In this document: positions 8,529 to 15,989 of the stretch, in pieces
Numbering within the stretch: the stretch's first letter is position 1
Layout of the letters: each line of letters starts with the position of its first letter
Source: Dechloromonas hortensis
GTDB taxonomy: Bacteria > Pseudomonadota > Gammaproteobacteria > Burkholderiales > Rhodocyclaceae
Direction: 5' to 3'
Assembly: GCF_009469765.1 (NCBI RefSeq)
Contig: NZ_SSSQ01000006.1
Coordinates: 173,264 to 237,263, forward strand
DNA: 64,000 bases
Notes under the pieces: model-generated
What the model saw: the letters and a program-made list of their open reading frames with translations, nothing else
The model's database searches: none
Told to the model about the DNA's origin: nothing
Program-made: the position numbers and the translations under genes

Positions 8529-8849
8529 ATGGCGAACGAAAAGAACCTGCCGCTGCCGAGTGCGCTCATTCTCGATGAACAGAGCAACCTGACGCTGGCC
8601 GAACTCTGCCGTGCCTGTTCGGTACGCGCCGAGTTCATCGTCGAACTGGTCGATGAAGGCGTGCTTGCCCCGCAGGGCCGCGAGCCGCATCGCTGGCGCT
8701 TCAGTGGCGTGCACCTCTACCGAACCCGCGTTGCTTTCCACTTGCAGCGTGACCTCGGCATCAATCTGGCCGGCGCGGCGCTGGTCCTGCAATTGCTGGA
8801 GGAAGTTGATGCGCTACGGGCAAGGCTGCGCATAATAGGCGGCGAATAG
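8529..8849 (+). CDS. cbpM: chaperone modulatory protein CbpM
   Basis: A 106-residue MerR-like helix-turn-helix protein of the CbpM family, which binds the J domain of CbpA and blocks both its co-chaperone and DNA-binding activities. Seen: LTLAELCRACSVRAEFIVEL, the recognition-type segment GVLAPQGREPHRWRFSG, and the C-terminal helix region LQRDLGINLAGAALVLQLLE. Length is normal for the family. It starts two bases after the cbpA stop, so the two are a coupled pair, and it ends 88 bases before the phosphoketolase gene. Confidence 0.93.
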   Translation: MANEKNLPLPSALILDEQSNLTLAELCRACSVRAEFIVELVDEGVLAPQGREPHRWRFSGVHLYRTRVAFHLQRDLGINLAGAALVLQLLEEVDALRARLRIIGGE

Positions 8850-8937
8850 CGCCATTTGCGCCGCTGCTCACCGGTGGAGCGTGCGGGGAGGCAACCAGCA
8901 TGGCGGATTTTCATTTTGATCGTTCAAGGAGATGCAA

Positions 8938-11307
8938 TTGTCCTCAATTGAAGCGGTGCTGCCGGCCGACGAGCTGCAGCGGATGGATGCCTACTGGCGG
9001 GCCGCCAATTACCTGTCGGTGGGACAGATCTACCTGCTCGACAATCCGCTCCTCAAGCAGCCGTTGCAACCGGCGCACATCAAGCCGCGCCTGCTCGGCC
9101 ACTGGGGCACGACACCCGGCCTGAACTTCATCTACGTGCACATGAACCGGCTGATCCGCCAGCGCGACCTGAGCATGATCTACATCGCCGGGCCCGGCCA
9201 CGGCGGGCCTGCCGTGGTGGCGAATACCTGGCTCGAAGGCAGCTACAGCGAGCTGTATTCCGACATTTCGCAGGACGAGGAGGGCATGCGCCGGCTGTTC
9301 CGCCAGTTTTCCTTCCCGGGCGGCATCCCGAGCCACGCGGCGCCGGAGACGCCGGGGTCGATCCACGAAGGCGGCGAGTTGGGCTACGCCCTGTTCCATG
9401 CCTATGGCGCGGTGTTCGACAATCCCGATTTGGTCGCCTGTTGCGTCGTCGGCGATGGCGAAGCGGAGACCGGGCCGCTGGCCGCCTCCTGGCATTCCAA
9501 CAAGTTCCTGAATCCGCGCACGGATGGCGCCGTGTTGCCGATCCTCCATCTCAACGGCTACAAGATCGCCAATCCGACGGTACTCGCCCGGATCAGCCAT
9601 AGCGAACTGGAATGCCTGTTCGTCGGCTACGGCTACAAACCGTACTTTGTCGAGGGTGACGATCCGGAAACCATGCATCAGTTGATGGCTGCTGCGGTCG
9701 ACCGCGCCATGGACGAAATTTCAGACATTCAGCGCCAGGCCCGGGCGGGTGGGGGCGTCGTTCGCCCGCGTTGGCCAATGATTATCTTGCGCTCGCCCAA
9801 AGGATGGACCGGGCCGAAGGAAGTCGATGGCAAGAAGAGCGAAGGTTACTGGCGCTCGCATCAGGTACCGTTCAGCGACATGGAAAAGCCGGAACACGTC
9901 CGCTTGCTGGAAGACTGGATGCAGTCCTACGTCCCGCGCGAACTGTTCGATGCCGAGGGCCGGCTGCGGCCGGAACTGGCGGCGCTGGCCCCGAGCGGCG
10001 AACGGCGGATGGGGGCCAATCCACATGCCAACGGCGGGATCTTGCTGCACGACCTGCGACTGCCGGATTTTCGCGACTACGCGGTGCCGGTGCCGGCGCC
10101 GGGCGGCACGCGGGCCGAATCGACGCGTGCGATGGGCGAGTTCCTGCGCGATGTGATGCAGCGTAACCCGCACAACTTCCGCGTCTTCGGGCCGGATGAA
10201 ACCGCCTCCAACCGCCTCGGCGCCGTGTTCGAGGAAACCGACCGGCGCTGGATGGCCGAACGCTACGCCGATGACGACCATCTGGGCGTCGATGGCCGGG
10301 TCATGGAAATCCTATCCGAACATGCCTGCGAAGGCTGGCTCGAAGGTTATCTGCTGACCGGCCGGCACGGGTTGTTTTCATGCTACGAAGCCTTCATCCA
10401 CATCATCGACTCGATGTTCAACCAGCACGCCAAGTGGCTGAAGGTCTGCGGCGAGATTCCCTGGCGCCGGCCGATCGCCTCGCTCAACATCCTGCTCACC
10501 TCGCATGTCTGGCGCCAGGACCACAACGGCTTCTCGCACCAGGACCCGGGTTTCATCGACCATGTCGTTAACAAGAAGGCCGACATCATCCGCGTCTATC
10601 TGCCGCCGGATGCCAATACGCTGCTCTACGTCACCGATGAATGCCTGAAGAGCCGCAACCTGGTCAATGTCATCGTCGCCGGCAAGCAACTGGAGCGGCA
10701 ATGGCTGAACATGGAGGCCGCGATCAACCACGCCAGCGCCGGTATCGGCATGTGGGAGTGGGCCTGCAGCGACCATGATGGCGAGCCGGACATCGTGCTG
10801 GCTGCGGCCGGCGACGTGCCGACGCTGGAAATGCTGGCCGCCATCGACATCCTGCGCCAGATCGCACCGGCGCTGAGAATCCGCTTCATCAACGTCGTCG
10901 ACCTGATGACCCTGCAGCCAAAGGAAGAACACCCGCACGGCCTGTCCGATACCGAATTCATCTCGCTATTTCGCGCCGACACGCCGATCCTCTTCGCCTA
11001 TCACGGCTACCCCTGGCTGATTCACCGCCTGACCTACCGGCGCAGCAATCACGCCCATCTGCACGTACGCGGCTACAAGGAGGAGGGAACGACGACGACG
11101 CCGTTCGACATGGTCGTGCTGAATCACCTCGACCGCTTCAATCTGGTGATGGATGTCGCCAATCAGGTGCCGAAACTGCAGTCGCAGGCGGCCCACATCA
11201 AGCAACAAATGCGCGACATGCTGAACCGGCACACGCAATACATCCACGAGCACGGCGAAGACATGCCGGAAATCCGCAACTGGCAATGGCCGGCGGCCCG
11301 GGAATGA
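8938..11307 (+). CDS. xfp: phosphoketolase (xylulose-5-P/fructose-6-P)
   Basis: A thiamine-diphosphate enzyme that cleaves xylulose-5-P (and often fructose-6-P) with phosphate to acetyl-phosphate plus glyceraldehyde-3-P or erythrose-4-P. At about 790 residues it has full length. Seen: [20 protein letters not shown] near residue 80, the ThDP-binding GDGEAETGP block near 180, and [17 protein letters not shown] in the second half. AAGGAG runs directly into the ATG at 8932, leaving no spacer, whereas the in-frame TTG at 8938 is six bases away, so TTG is preferred. With the pentose phosphate genes at the left edge it gives a carbon bypass yielding acetyl-P. The CbpA/CbpM genes lie just upstream. 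Confidence 0.95.
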   Translation: MSSIEAVLPADELQRMDAYWRAANYLSVGQIYLLDNPLLKQPLQPAHIKPRLLGHWGTTPGLNFIYVHMNRLIRQRDLSMIYIAGPGHGGPAVVANTWLEGSYSELYSDISQDEEGMRRLFRQFSFPGGIPSHAAPETPGSIHEGGELGYALFHAYGAVFDNPDLVACCVVGDGEAETGPLAASWHSNKFLNPRTDGAVLPILHLNGYKIANPTVLARISHSELECLFVGYGYKPYFVEGDDPETMHQLMAAAVDRAMDEISDIQRQARAGGGVVRPRWPMIILRSPKGWTGPKEVDGKKSEGYWRSHQVPFSDMEKPEHVRLLEDWMQSYVPRELFDAEGRLRPELAALAPSGERRMGANPHANGGILLHDLRLPDFRDYAVPVPAPGGTRAESTRAMGEFLRDVMQRNPHNFRVFGPDETASNRLGAVFEETDRRWMAERYADDDHLGVDGRVMEILSEHACEGWLEGYLLTGRHGLFSCYEAFIHIIDSMFNQHAKWLKVCGEIPWRRPIASLNILLTSHVWRQDHNGFSHQDPGFIDHVVNKKADIIRVYLPPDANTLLYVTDECLKSRNLVNVIVAGKQLERQWLNMEAAINHASAGIGMWEWACSDHDGEPDIVLAAAGDVPTLEMLAAIDILRQIAPALRIRFINVVDLMTLQPKEEHPHGLSDTEFISLFRADTPILFAYHGYPWLIHRLTYRRSNHAHLHVRGYKEEGTTTTPFDMVVLNHLDRFNLVMDVANQVPKLQSQAAHIKQQMRDMLNRHTQYIHEHGEDMPEIRNWQWPAARE

Positions 11308-11328
11308 AGCAGAACTCCCGGCTGGCGC

Positions 11329-11493
11329 TTACTTGCGGCGCATCAAGCCCATGACGAGCGAGCCGATGAAGAGCAGGATGAAGACGAAGAACAGGATCTT
11401 GGCAATTTCGACCGCACCGGCCGCAATGCCGGTAAAGCCGAAGAGTGCCGCGACTAGCGCAACGACGAAAAAGACAACGGCGTAGTACAGCAT
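11329..11493 (-). CDS. DUF1328-type small membrane protein
   Basis: A 54-residue membrane protein read from the ATG at 11493: [19 protein letters not shown], then [19 protein letters not shown] and a C-terminal MGLMRRK. Two hydrophobic helices separated by the short [11 protein letters not shown] stretch are typical of the DUF1328 (YtjA-like) family. AAGGAAAT precedes the start as ribosome binding site. Function is unknown; relatives are often stress-induced. It converges with phosphoketolase (21 bases between the stops) and lies downstream of the DUF3309 gene on the same strand, so both may share a transcript. Confidence 0.85.
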   Translation of the reverse strand: MLYYAVVFFVVALVAALFGFTGIAAGAVEIAKILFFVFILLFIGSLVMGLMRRK

Positions 11494-11580
11494 GGCATTT
11501 CCTTTCCTTCTTTTCCCAGAGGGGCGGTTTCAGGCACTTTGGGCAAAGCGCCGGTCGACTGCCGAAACCGGGTCAAAACC

Positions 11581-11739
11581 TCAAATCTTGCCCAGCACGA
11601 GCAGAATGAGCAGGATGACCAGTACCAGTCCAAGACCGCCACTGGGGCCGTAACCCCAGCCACGGCTGTGGGGCCAGCTGGGAAATGCGCCGATCAGCAT
11701 CAGAATCACGATGATCAGCAGAATTGTTCCTAAGGACAT
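11581..11739 (-). CDS. DUF3309-type small membrane protein
   Basis: A 52-residue protein with two hydrophobic segments (MSLGTILLIIVILMLIGAFP and GLGLVLVILLILLVLGKI) around a short aromatic loop SWPHSRGWGYG, as in the DUF3309 family. An upstream in-frame extension was not used, because AAGGAGAGATCAA sits right before this ATG. Function is unknown; the family is widespread in soil and water proteobacteria and often appears beside CsbD and DUF883 genes. It is divergent from the DUF883 gene, with operator copy D 107 bases from each start. Confidence 0.8.
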   Translation of the reverse strand: MSLGTILLIIVILMLIGAFPSWPHSRGWGYGPSGGLGLVLVILLILLVLGKI

Positions 11740-11824
11740 TTGATCTCTCCTTGTTCGTTTCGGTAGCCGCTTAGCGCCGGCAAGCAACTCCAGGCCGGCG
11801 CTTCTGTGGCTTGCCGTCAAGCCT

Positions 11825-11860
11825 ACTCGTTAGCGAACTGACGTCTGTGCGGCAGCACAC
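11825..11860. promoter_or_regulatory. stress-type operator, copy D, with an adjacent half-site
   Basis: GTGCGGCAGCACAC at 11847-11860 matches seven of eight fixed bases of GTNCG-N4-CGNAC and lies within the inverted repeat TCTGTGCGGCAGCACACAGA. It is 107 bases from both divergent starts (DUF3309 at 11739 and DUF883 at 11968). A weaker copy, ACTCGTTAGCGAAC (11825-11838), matches only in its inner and right parts. Confidence 0.55.
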
Positions 11861-11967
11861 AGACATCGCCTGGAGCGAGGATGACGATGCCAGGCAGGGG
11901 AATGCGTTGACCCAAACGTGTCCTCGCCCACGGAACTGCTCCCGTAACGAAGTGACAAGGAGAGATG

Positions 11968-12300
11968 ATGACTACCGAAACAATCAGCAATCAGGGGACC
12001 GTCGAAGGCAGCAAGCAAGCCTTGGTCAGGGATCTCAAAAATGTTGCCGGCGATGCGAATACGCTGATCAATAACGTTGCCACCGCCACTTCCGACGAAT
12101 TGGTCATGGCCCGAACAAAGCTCGAGGCAGGGCTGGCCCAGGCCAAGACGCGGCTTCACGATGCGAGTGTGGCGCTGACCGACAAGGCGCGTTGCTCGGC
12201 CGATGCGACTGACGAATATGTCAGGAACAACCCCTGGAAAGTACTTGGGGTTGCGGCTGCGGCCGGTGTCGTCATCGGCGCCATCCTCAGCCGGCGCTGA
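11968..12300 (+). CDS. DUF883 (ElaB/YqjD-type) membrane-anchored protein
   Basis: A 110-residue protein of the DUF883 family. The soluble N-terminal part is a long amphipathic helix (VEGSKQALVRDLKNVAGDA to AKTRLHDASVALTDK). It ends in the family signature YVRNNPWKVLGVAAAAGVVI and one membrane helix before the tail LSRR. The E. coli relatives YqjD and ElaB are inner-membrane proteins that bind ribosomes or mark stationary phase. AAGGAG favours the second of two tandem ATGs (11968; the other is 11965). Operator copy D lies 107 bases upstream. Confidence 0.9.
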   Translation: MTTETISNQGTVEGSKQALVRDLKNVAGDANTLINNVATATSDELVMARTKLEAGLAQAKTRLHDASVALTDKARCSADATDEYVRNNPWKVLGVAAAAGVVIGAILSRR

Positions 12301-12313
12301 GTGACTGATGAGC

Positions 12314-12336
12314 GAAGCGCTGCCGCCCGGCGCTTC
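12314..12336 (+). terminator. hairpin after the DUF883 gene
   Basis: GAAGCGC and GCGCTTC pair around a nine-base loop 14 bases after the DUF883 stop. AATCATT follows instead of a clean T-run, so termination would be weak. Confidence 0.4.
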
Positions 12337-12373
12337 AATCATTACCTCCGGGTGGCGCCATATATTTCCATAT

Positions 12374-12387
12374 GTATGGGAACACAC
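12374..12387. promoter_or_regulatory. degenerate stress-type operator, copy F
   Basis: GTATGGGAACACAC, preceded by TAT, matches six of eight fixed bases of GTNCG-N4-CGNAC. It lies 107 bases before the csbD ATG, the same distance as copy D from the DUF883 and DUF3309 starts. The spacing, more than the sequence, argues for it. Confidence 0.4.
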
Positions 12388-12494
12388 CGATCTTGTCCGG
12401 CAATGCGTCTAGCTTGGTATCTGCACCGGAAGCGGGGCAAAAGGATCTTCGACAGGTGATTCCGCCCGCCGGGTCCTGACCAAAGGAGTTAGAC

Positions 12495-12719
12495 ATGAAC
12501 TGGGATATCGTTGAAGGCAACTGGAAGCAATTCAAGGGCACAGTCAAGTCACAGTGGGGCAAGCTGACCGATGATCACCTCGACGTGATCGCCGGCAAGC
12601 GCGACCAGCTCGCCGGCAAGTTGCAGGAGAGCTACGGCATCACCAAGGATGAGGCGGAGAGGCAGATCAAGCTTTTCGAAGATTCCAACAAGGACTTTCG
12701 TCCGCCGGGGGCTTCCTGA
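12495..12719 (+). CDS. CsbD family stress protein
   Basis: A 74-residue cytosolic protein of the CsbD family. It starts with the typical MNWDIVEGNWKQFKGTVKSQ and continues with WGKLTDDHLDVIAGKRDQL and GKLQESYGITKDEAERQI. CsbD proteins are general-stress proteins of unknown biochemical role (sigma-B-dependent in Bacillus, abundant in stationary-phase proteobacteria). AAAGGAG lies seven bases before the ATG. The 3' end overlaps, in another frame, the likely zinc-ribbon gene that follows. Confidence 0.93.
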   Translation: MNWDIVEGNWKQFKGTVKSQWGKLTDDHLDVIAGKRDQLAGKLQESYGITKDEAERQIKLFEDSNKDFRPPGAS

Positions 12720-12936
12720 CGGGGGCAACAATCTCCCTAGCAAAAGTCTTTCCGGCCCCGGGGGCAGCCTCGTCTCTCACGGACGTTCCTGTCCGCGGTG
12801 CAACGGTTCGACAAACCGTATCTCCCGACGTGCGATCGATCTGATTTTGAGCATTTTCGTTCCGGTTCACCGCTACCGTTGCCGTGATTTGCGCTGTGGT
12901 TGGGAAGGTAATCTGCGCGAGAGGGAAAGCCCATGA
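12649..12936 (+). CDS. zinc-ribbon protein coupled to the GGDEF-EAL gene
   Basis: The last 50 codons look like a genuine zinc ribbon: SCPRCNGSTNRISRRAIDL, then LILSIFVPVHRYRCRDLRCG and WEGNLR, with a CxxC knuckle and a second Cys pair (CRDLRC). The stop overlaps the next ATG in an ATGA, a sign of translational coupling. The start is odd: the only ATG, GTG or TTG in frame is at 12649, inside csbD, so the protein would overlap csbD by 71 bases and carry about 45 unconserved N-terminal residues. A rare start codon near 12760 or a sequence error is possible. The role may be to sense metal or redox for the c-di-GMP protein; this is inference. Confidence 0.6.
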   Translation: MRRRGRSSFSKIPTRTFVRRGLPDGGNNLPSKSLSGPGGSLVSHGRSCPRCNGSTNRISRRAIDLILSIFVPVHRYRCRDLRCGWEGNLRERESP

Positions 12937-15452
12937 ACGCCCCAGACCTGAGTAATGCACTGACCCGTGTACTGCTTGTCGAGGATGATCCAGCCGATGC
13001 TCGGCTGATCAACGATGCGCTTGCCAATTCGACAGGGCAAATCTATCAGGTGGAATGGGTGAGCAATCAGGTGTCGGCGCTCAAATACCTGGATACGCTA
13101 GCCGTCGATGTCATCCTGCTTGATCTGAGCCTGCCTGACGCTCAGGGACTCGAGGTTTTCGACCAGATTTACAGTGTGGCGCCAAATGCGCTAATTCTGG
13201 TTCTTAGCAGTGCCAACGACGAGGCCTTGGCGCGCGAGGCCGTGCAACGCGGGGCCAACGATTACCTGACAAAAGGCGCCATCGACGCGCATTGGCTGCC
13301 GCATGCCCTGCGCTATATCCAGGATCGCAAGGCGAGCCAGGACGCGCAGCAAGACAGCGAAGAGCATTTTCGCGCCATGAGCGATTCTTCGCCGCTGGGC
13401 ATTTTCGTCTCCGATACACAGGGTAATTGTGTCTATACAAACGAGGCTTACCACAAGATCTCCGGGTTCGATTTCGAACAGGCGCTGGGCACCAACTGGA
13501 GCATGGCGATTCATCCAGACGATCGGCTACGCATTGTCTCCGAATGGCGCGATGCGGTATGCGGGCATACAGCCTTTCAGGCCGAGGTGCGCTTCATGCG
13601 AAAGGACGGGACCATCGTCTGGACCCGCCTGAATGCGGCCGCCATGCCCGATGGCCGGCGTTCGCGCGGCCGGGTGCAGACGGTCGAGGATATTACCGAG
13701 CGCAAGGCGGCAGATATTGAATTGCAGCTGGCGCGCGAAGACTTGTTTCAGGAAAAGGAGCGGGCCCAGGTGACGCTCAACTCGATTGGCGATGCCGTTC
13801 TGTGCACCGATATCGCAGGTAATGTCACCTATCTCAATCAGGTGGCCGAGACGATGACCGGCTGGTCCTTGGCGGAAGCGCAGGGACAGCCGTTGAGCGA
13901 TGTCTTCCGGATCATCAACGGGGCGACCCGGCAACCTGCCGACAATCCGGCGCAGCGCGCCATTGCCGAGAACCGGGTGGTCGGGCTGGCGATGGACAGC
14001 ATACTGATCCGGCGCGATGGCATCGAATCCGACATCGAGGACTCTTCGGCGCCGATCCACAACCGGGATGGCCGGGTCGCCGGCGCCGTCATCGTCTTTC
14101 ACGATGTCAGCGAATCGCGGGCCATGGCGCAGAAAATGTCTCATCTGGCCCAACATGATTTCCTGACCGGGCTACCCAATCGCCTGCTGCTGACCGAGCG
14201 CTTTTCCCGGGCGATCGGCCAGGCCCAGCGGCACCACAAGCAGGTGGCGTTGCTCTTCCTGGACATGGATTATTTCAAGAACATCAACGATTCACTGGGC
14301 CATGTCATCGGAGACCAGTTGCTGCAGTCGGTAGCGAAGCGTCTGGGTGAATGCATTCGGACAACGGACACGGTATGCCGCCAGGGTGGCGACGAGTTCG
14401 TGATCCTGCTGGCCGAGATCGAGCGGCAGCAGGATGCGGCTCAGGTTGCCGAGAAACTGCTGGCAGCGCTGCTTGTGCCGCATCGCATCGCCGGTCACGA
14501 ACTGCATATCACGCTGAGCATAGGGATCAGCATCTATCCGGATGATGGTTCTACCGCCGATGCCGTGATGCAGAATGCGGATACCGCGATGTATTACGCC
14601 AAGGCCAAGGGGCGCAACAATTACCAGTTCTTTACGCCCGAGATGAACACCCGGGCCATCCAGCGTTTGTCGGTCGAAAACAATCTGCGCCGGGCTTTGA
14701 AACAGGGCGAGTTCGAGGTGTACTACCAGCCGAAAATCGACATTGCCTCCGGCATCATGACCGGGGCCGAGGCCCTGATTCGCTGGCAGGATCCGACGGT
14801 CGGCCTGATCTATCCTGAGCAGTTCGTGACCATCGCCGAAGAGTGCGGCCTGATCGTGCCCATTGGTCGCTGGATGCTGCATGAAGCCTGTCGGCAGGTT
14901 CAGGCCTGGCTCGACTTCGGGCTGCAGGCGGTGCCCGTCTCGGTCAATATTTCGGCGCTTGAATTCAGACACCTCAATTTTCTTGAAGAGGCCGCCAGCA
15001 TTCTTGAGGAAACCGGTCTGGCGCCGCGCTATCTCGAACTGGAACTGACCGAAAGCATCCTGATGCACGATGCCGAGGCCTCGGCCCAGATGCTTGAAAA
15101 GCTCAAGGCGATGGGCCTGCAACTGGCGATCGACGATTTTGGCACCGGCTATTCGAGCCTCAGCTATCTCAGTCGCTTTCCGATCGATACGCTGAAAATA
15201 GACCAGTCCTTCGTGCGTGACATTGCCAGCAATGCGGATGACGCAGCCATCGTCAGTGCCATCATCGGCATGGGGAAAAACCTCAAGCAGCGGGTCATTG
15301 CCGAGGGCGTTGAAACCCGCGAACAGCTAGCCTATCTGAAAGCCCTGCACTGCGATGAAGGTCAGGGCTTTCTGTTCAGCCATCCGCTGCCGGCCGAAGA
15401 TTTTTCCCGCTTGCTCGGCACGCGCACGCTGGTCAGCAAGCCTGCCGCTTGA
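12933..15452 (+). CDS. response regulator with PAS-PAS-GGDEF-EAL (c-di-GMP turnover)
   Basis: An 839-residue cytosolic signalling protein. Order: REC domain (about 9-130; phospho-acceptor Asp in VILLDLSLPDAQGL), PAS 1 (about 148-255), PAS 2 (about 280-400), GGDEF (about 405-565, intact motif RQGGDEFVILL near 484, preceded by DMDYFKNINDSLGH) and EAL (about 580-830, motif AEALIRW near 612, with ELTESILM, IDDFGTGYSSLSYL and IAEGVE). Both catalytic motifs look intact, so it could make or degrade c-di-GMP, with phosphodiesterase or bifunctional output. No histidine kinase lies beside it. It overlaps the zinc-ribbon gene by 4 bases. Confidence 0.95.
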   Translation: MNAPDLSNALTRVLLVEDDPADARLINDALANSTGQIYQVEWVSNQVSALKYLDTLAVDVILLDLSLPDAQGLEVFDQIYSVAPNALILVLSSANDEALAREAVQRGANDYLTKGAIDAHWLPHALRYIQDRKASQDAQQDSEEHFRAMSDSSPLGIFVSDTQGNCVYTNEAYHKISGFDFEQALGTNWSMAIHPDDRLRIVSEWRDAVCGHTAFQAEVRFMRKDGTIVWTRLNAAAMPDGRRSRGRVQTVEDITERKAADIELQLAREDLFQEKERAQVTLNSIGDAVLCTDIAGNVTYLNQVAETMTGWSLAEAQGQPLSDVFRIINGATRQPADNPAQRAIAENRVVGLAMDSILIRRDGIESDIEDSSAPIHNRDGRVAGAVIVFHDVSESRAMAQKMSHLAQHDFLTGLPNRLLLTERFSRAIGQAQRHHKQVALLFLDMDYFKNINDSLGHVIGDQLLQSVAKRLGECIRTTDTVCRQGGDEFVILLAEIERQQDAAQVAEKLLAALLVPHRIAGHELHITLSIGISIYPDDGSTADAVMQNADTAMYYAKAKGRNNYQFFTPEMNTRAIQRLSVENNLRRALKQGEFEVYYQPKIDIASGIMTGAEALIRWQDPTVGLIYPEQFVTIAEECGLIVPIGRWMLHEACRQVQAWLDFGLQAVPVSVNISALEFRHLNFLEEAASILEETGLAPRYLELELTESILMHDAEASAQMLEKLKAMGLQLAIDDFGTGYSSLSYLSRFPIDTLKIDQSFVRDIASNADDAAIVSAIIGMGKNLKQRVIAEGVETREQLAYLKALHCDEGQGFLFSHPLPAEDFSRLLGTRTLVSKPAA

Positions 15453-15475
15453 GTTCAAGCCGGGTTGTCCCTTAT

Positions 15476-15489
15476 GTGCGCCAGCGTAC
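15476..15489. promoter_or_regulatory. stress-type operator, copy C
   Basis: GTGCGCCAGCGTAC, preceded by CTTAT as in copy B, matches all eight fixed bases of GTNCG-N4-CGNAC. It lies 109 bases before the ATG of the BON lipoprotein and 23 bases after the stop of the GGDEF-EAL gene. Confidence 0.6.
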
Positions 15490-15598
15490 CGAGCCGGCTG
15501 CCACTTCAACCTATGCTGTTTTTGAGGCGTCTCTGCGATTCAACAAGAAGACGTTGGAAACAGGATTTCCTGTTTTGCTCACTTTAGGAGTGTCAATC

Positions 15599-15910
15599 AT
15601 GAATCCAAGCAAATATCTGTCTGCCGCAATTCTGGCTCTTACGCTGGTCACAGCCGTCGGCTGCAGTTCTAGCTCGAAACAGGAAAGTACCGGCGAGTAT
15701 GTCGATGACAGCGTCATCACCTCCAAGGTCAAGTCAGCGATTCTCGGTGACCCGGCCACGAAAGTCGCCGAAATCGGCGTCGAAACCTACAAGGGTGTGG
15801 TTCAGTTGAGTGGCTTCGTCTCATCCCAGGCTGCCGCCAACCGTGCAGTCGAACTGGCCCGCGGCGTCAAGGGTGTGGTTTCCGTCAAGAACGACATGCG
15901 TATCAAGTAA
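15599..15910 (+). CDS. BON domain lipoprotein
   Basis: A 103-residue periplasmic lipoprotein. The signal peptide ends in VTAVGC with Cys22 as lipidated residue, followed by a Ser-rich linker and one BON domain (DDSVITSKVKSAILGD to GVKGVVSVKNDMRIK). BON domains (OsmY, Kbp) are thought to bind phospholipid or the envelope under osmotic stress. TAGGAG seven bases before this ATG fixes the start; an upstream in-frame opening is not used. Operator copy C upstream and the cyclic glucan synthase 80 bases downstream put it in an osmotic/envelope-stress setting. Confidence 0.9.
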   Translation: MNPSKYLSAAILALTLVTAVGCSSSSKQESTGEYVDDSVITSKVKSAILGDPATKVAEIGVETYKGVVQLSGFVSSQAAANRAVELARGVKGVVSVKNDMRIK

Positions 15911-15989
15911 GCGCTCGCGCAAGCGGTGCCGCCGTCGGAGTTTTGCATCCGGCGGCGGCCCGTGAGGAACGAGGATTCCTTTCTCGCAA

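Noticed and set aside
8900..9124. Plus-strand ORF with a ribosome-binding-like GGGGAGG before the phosphoketolase gene
   Set aside because: It overlaps the phosphoketolase start in another frame and shows no protein-like pattern.
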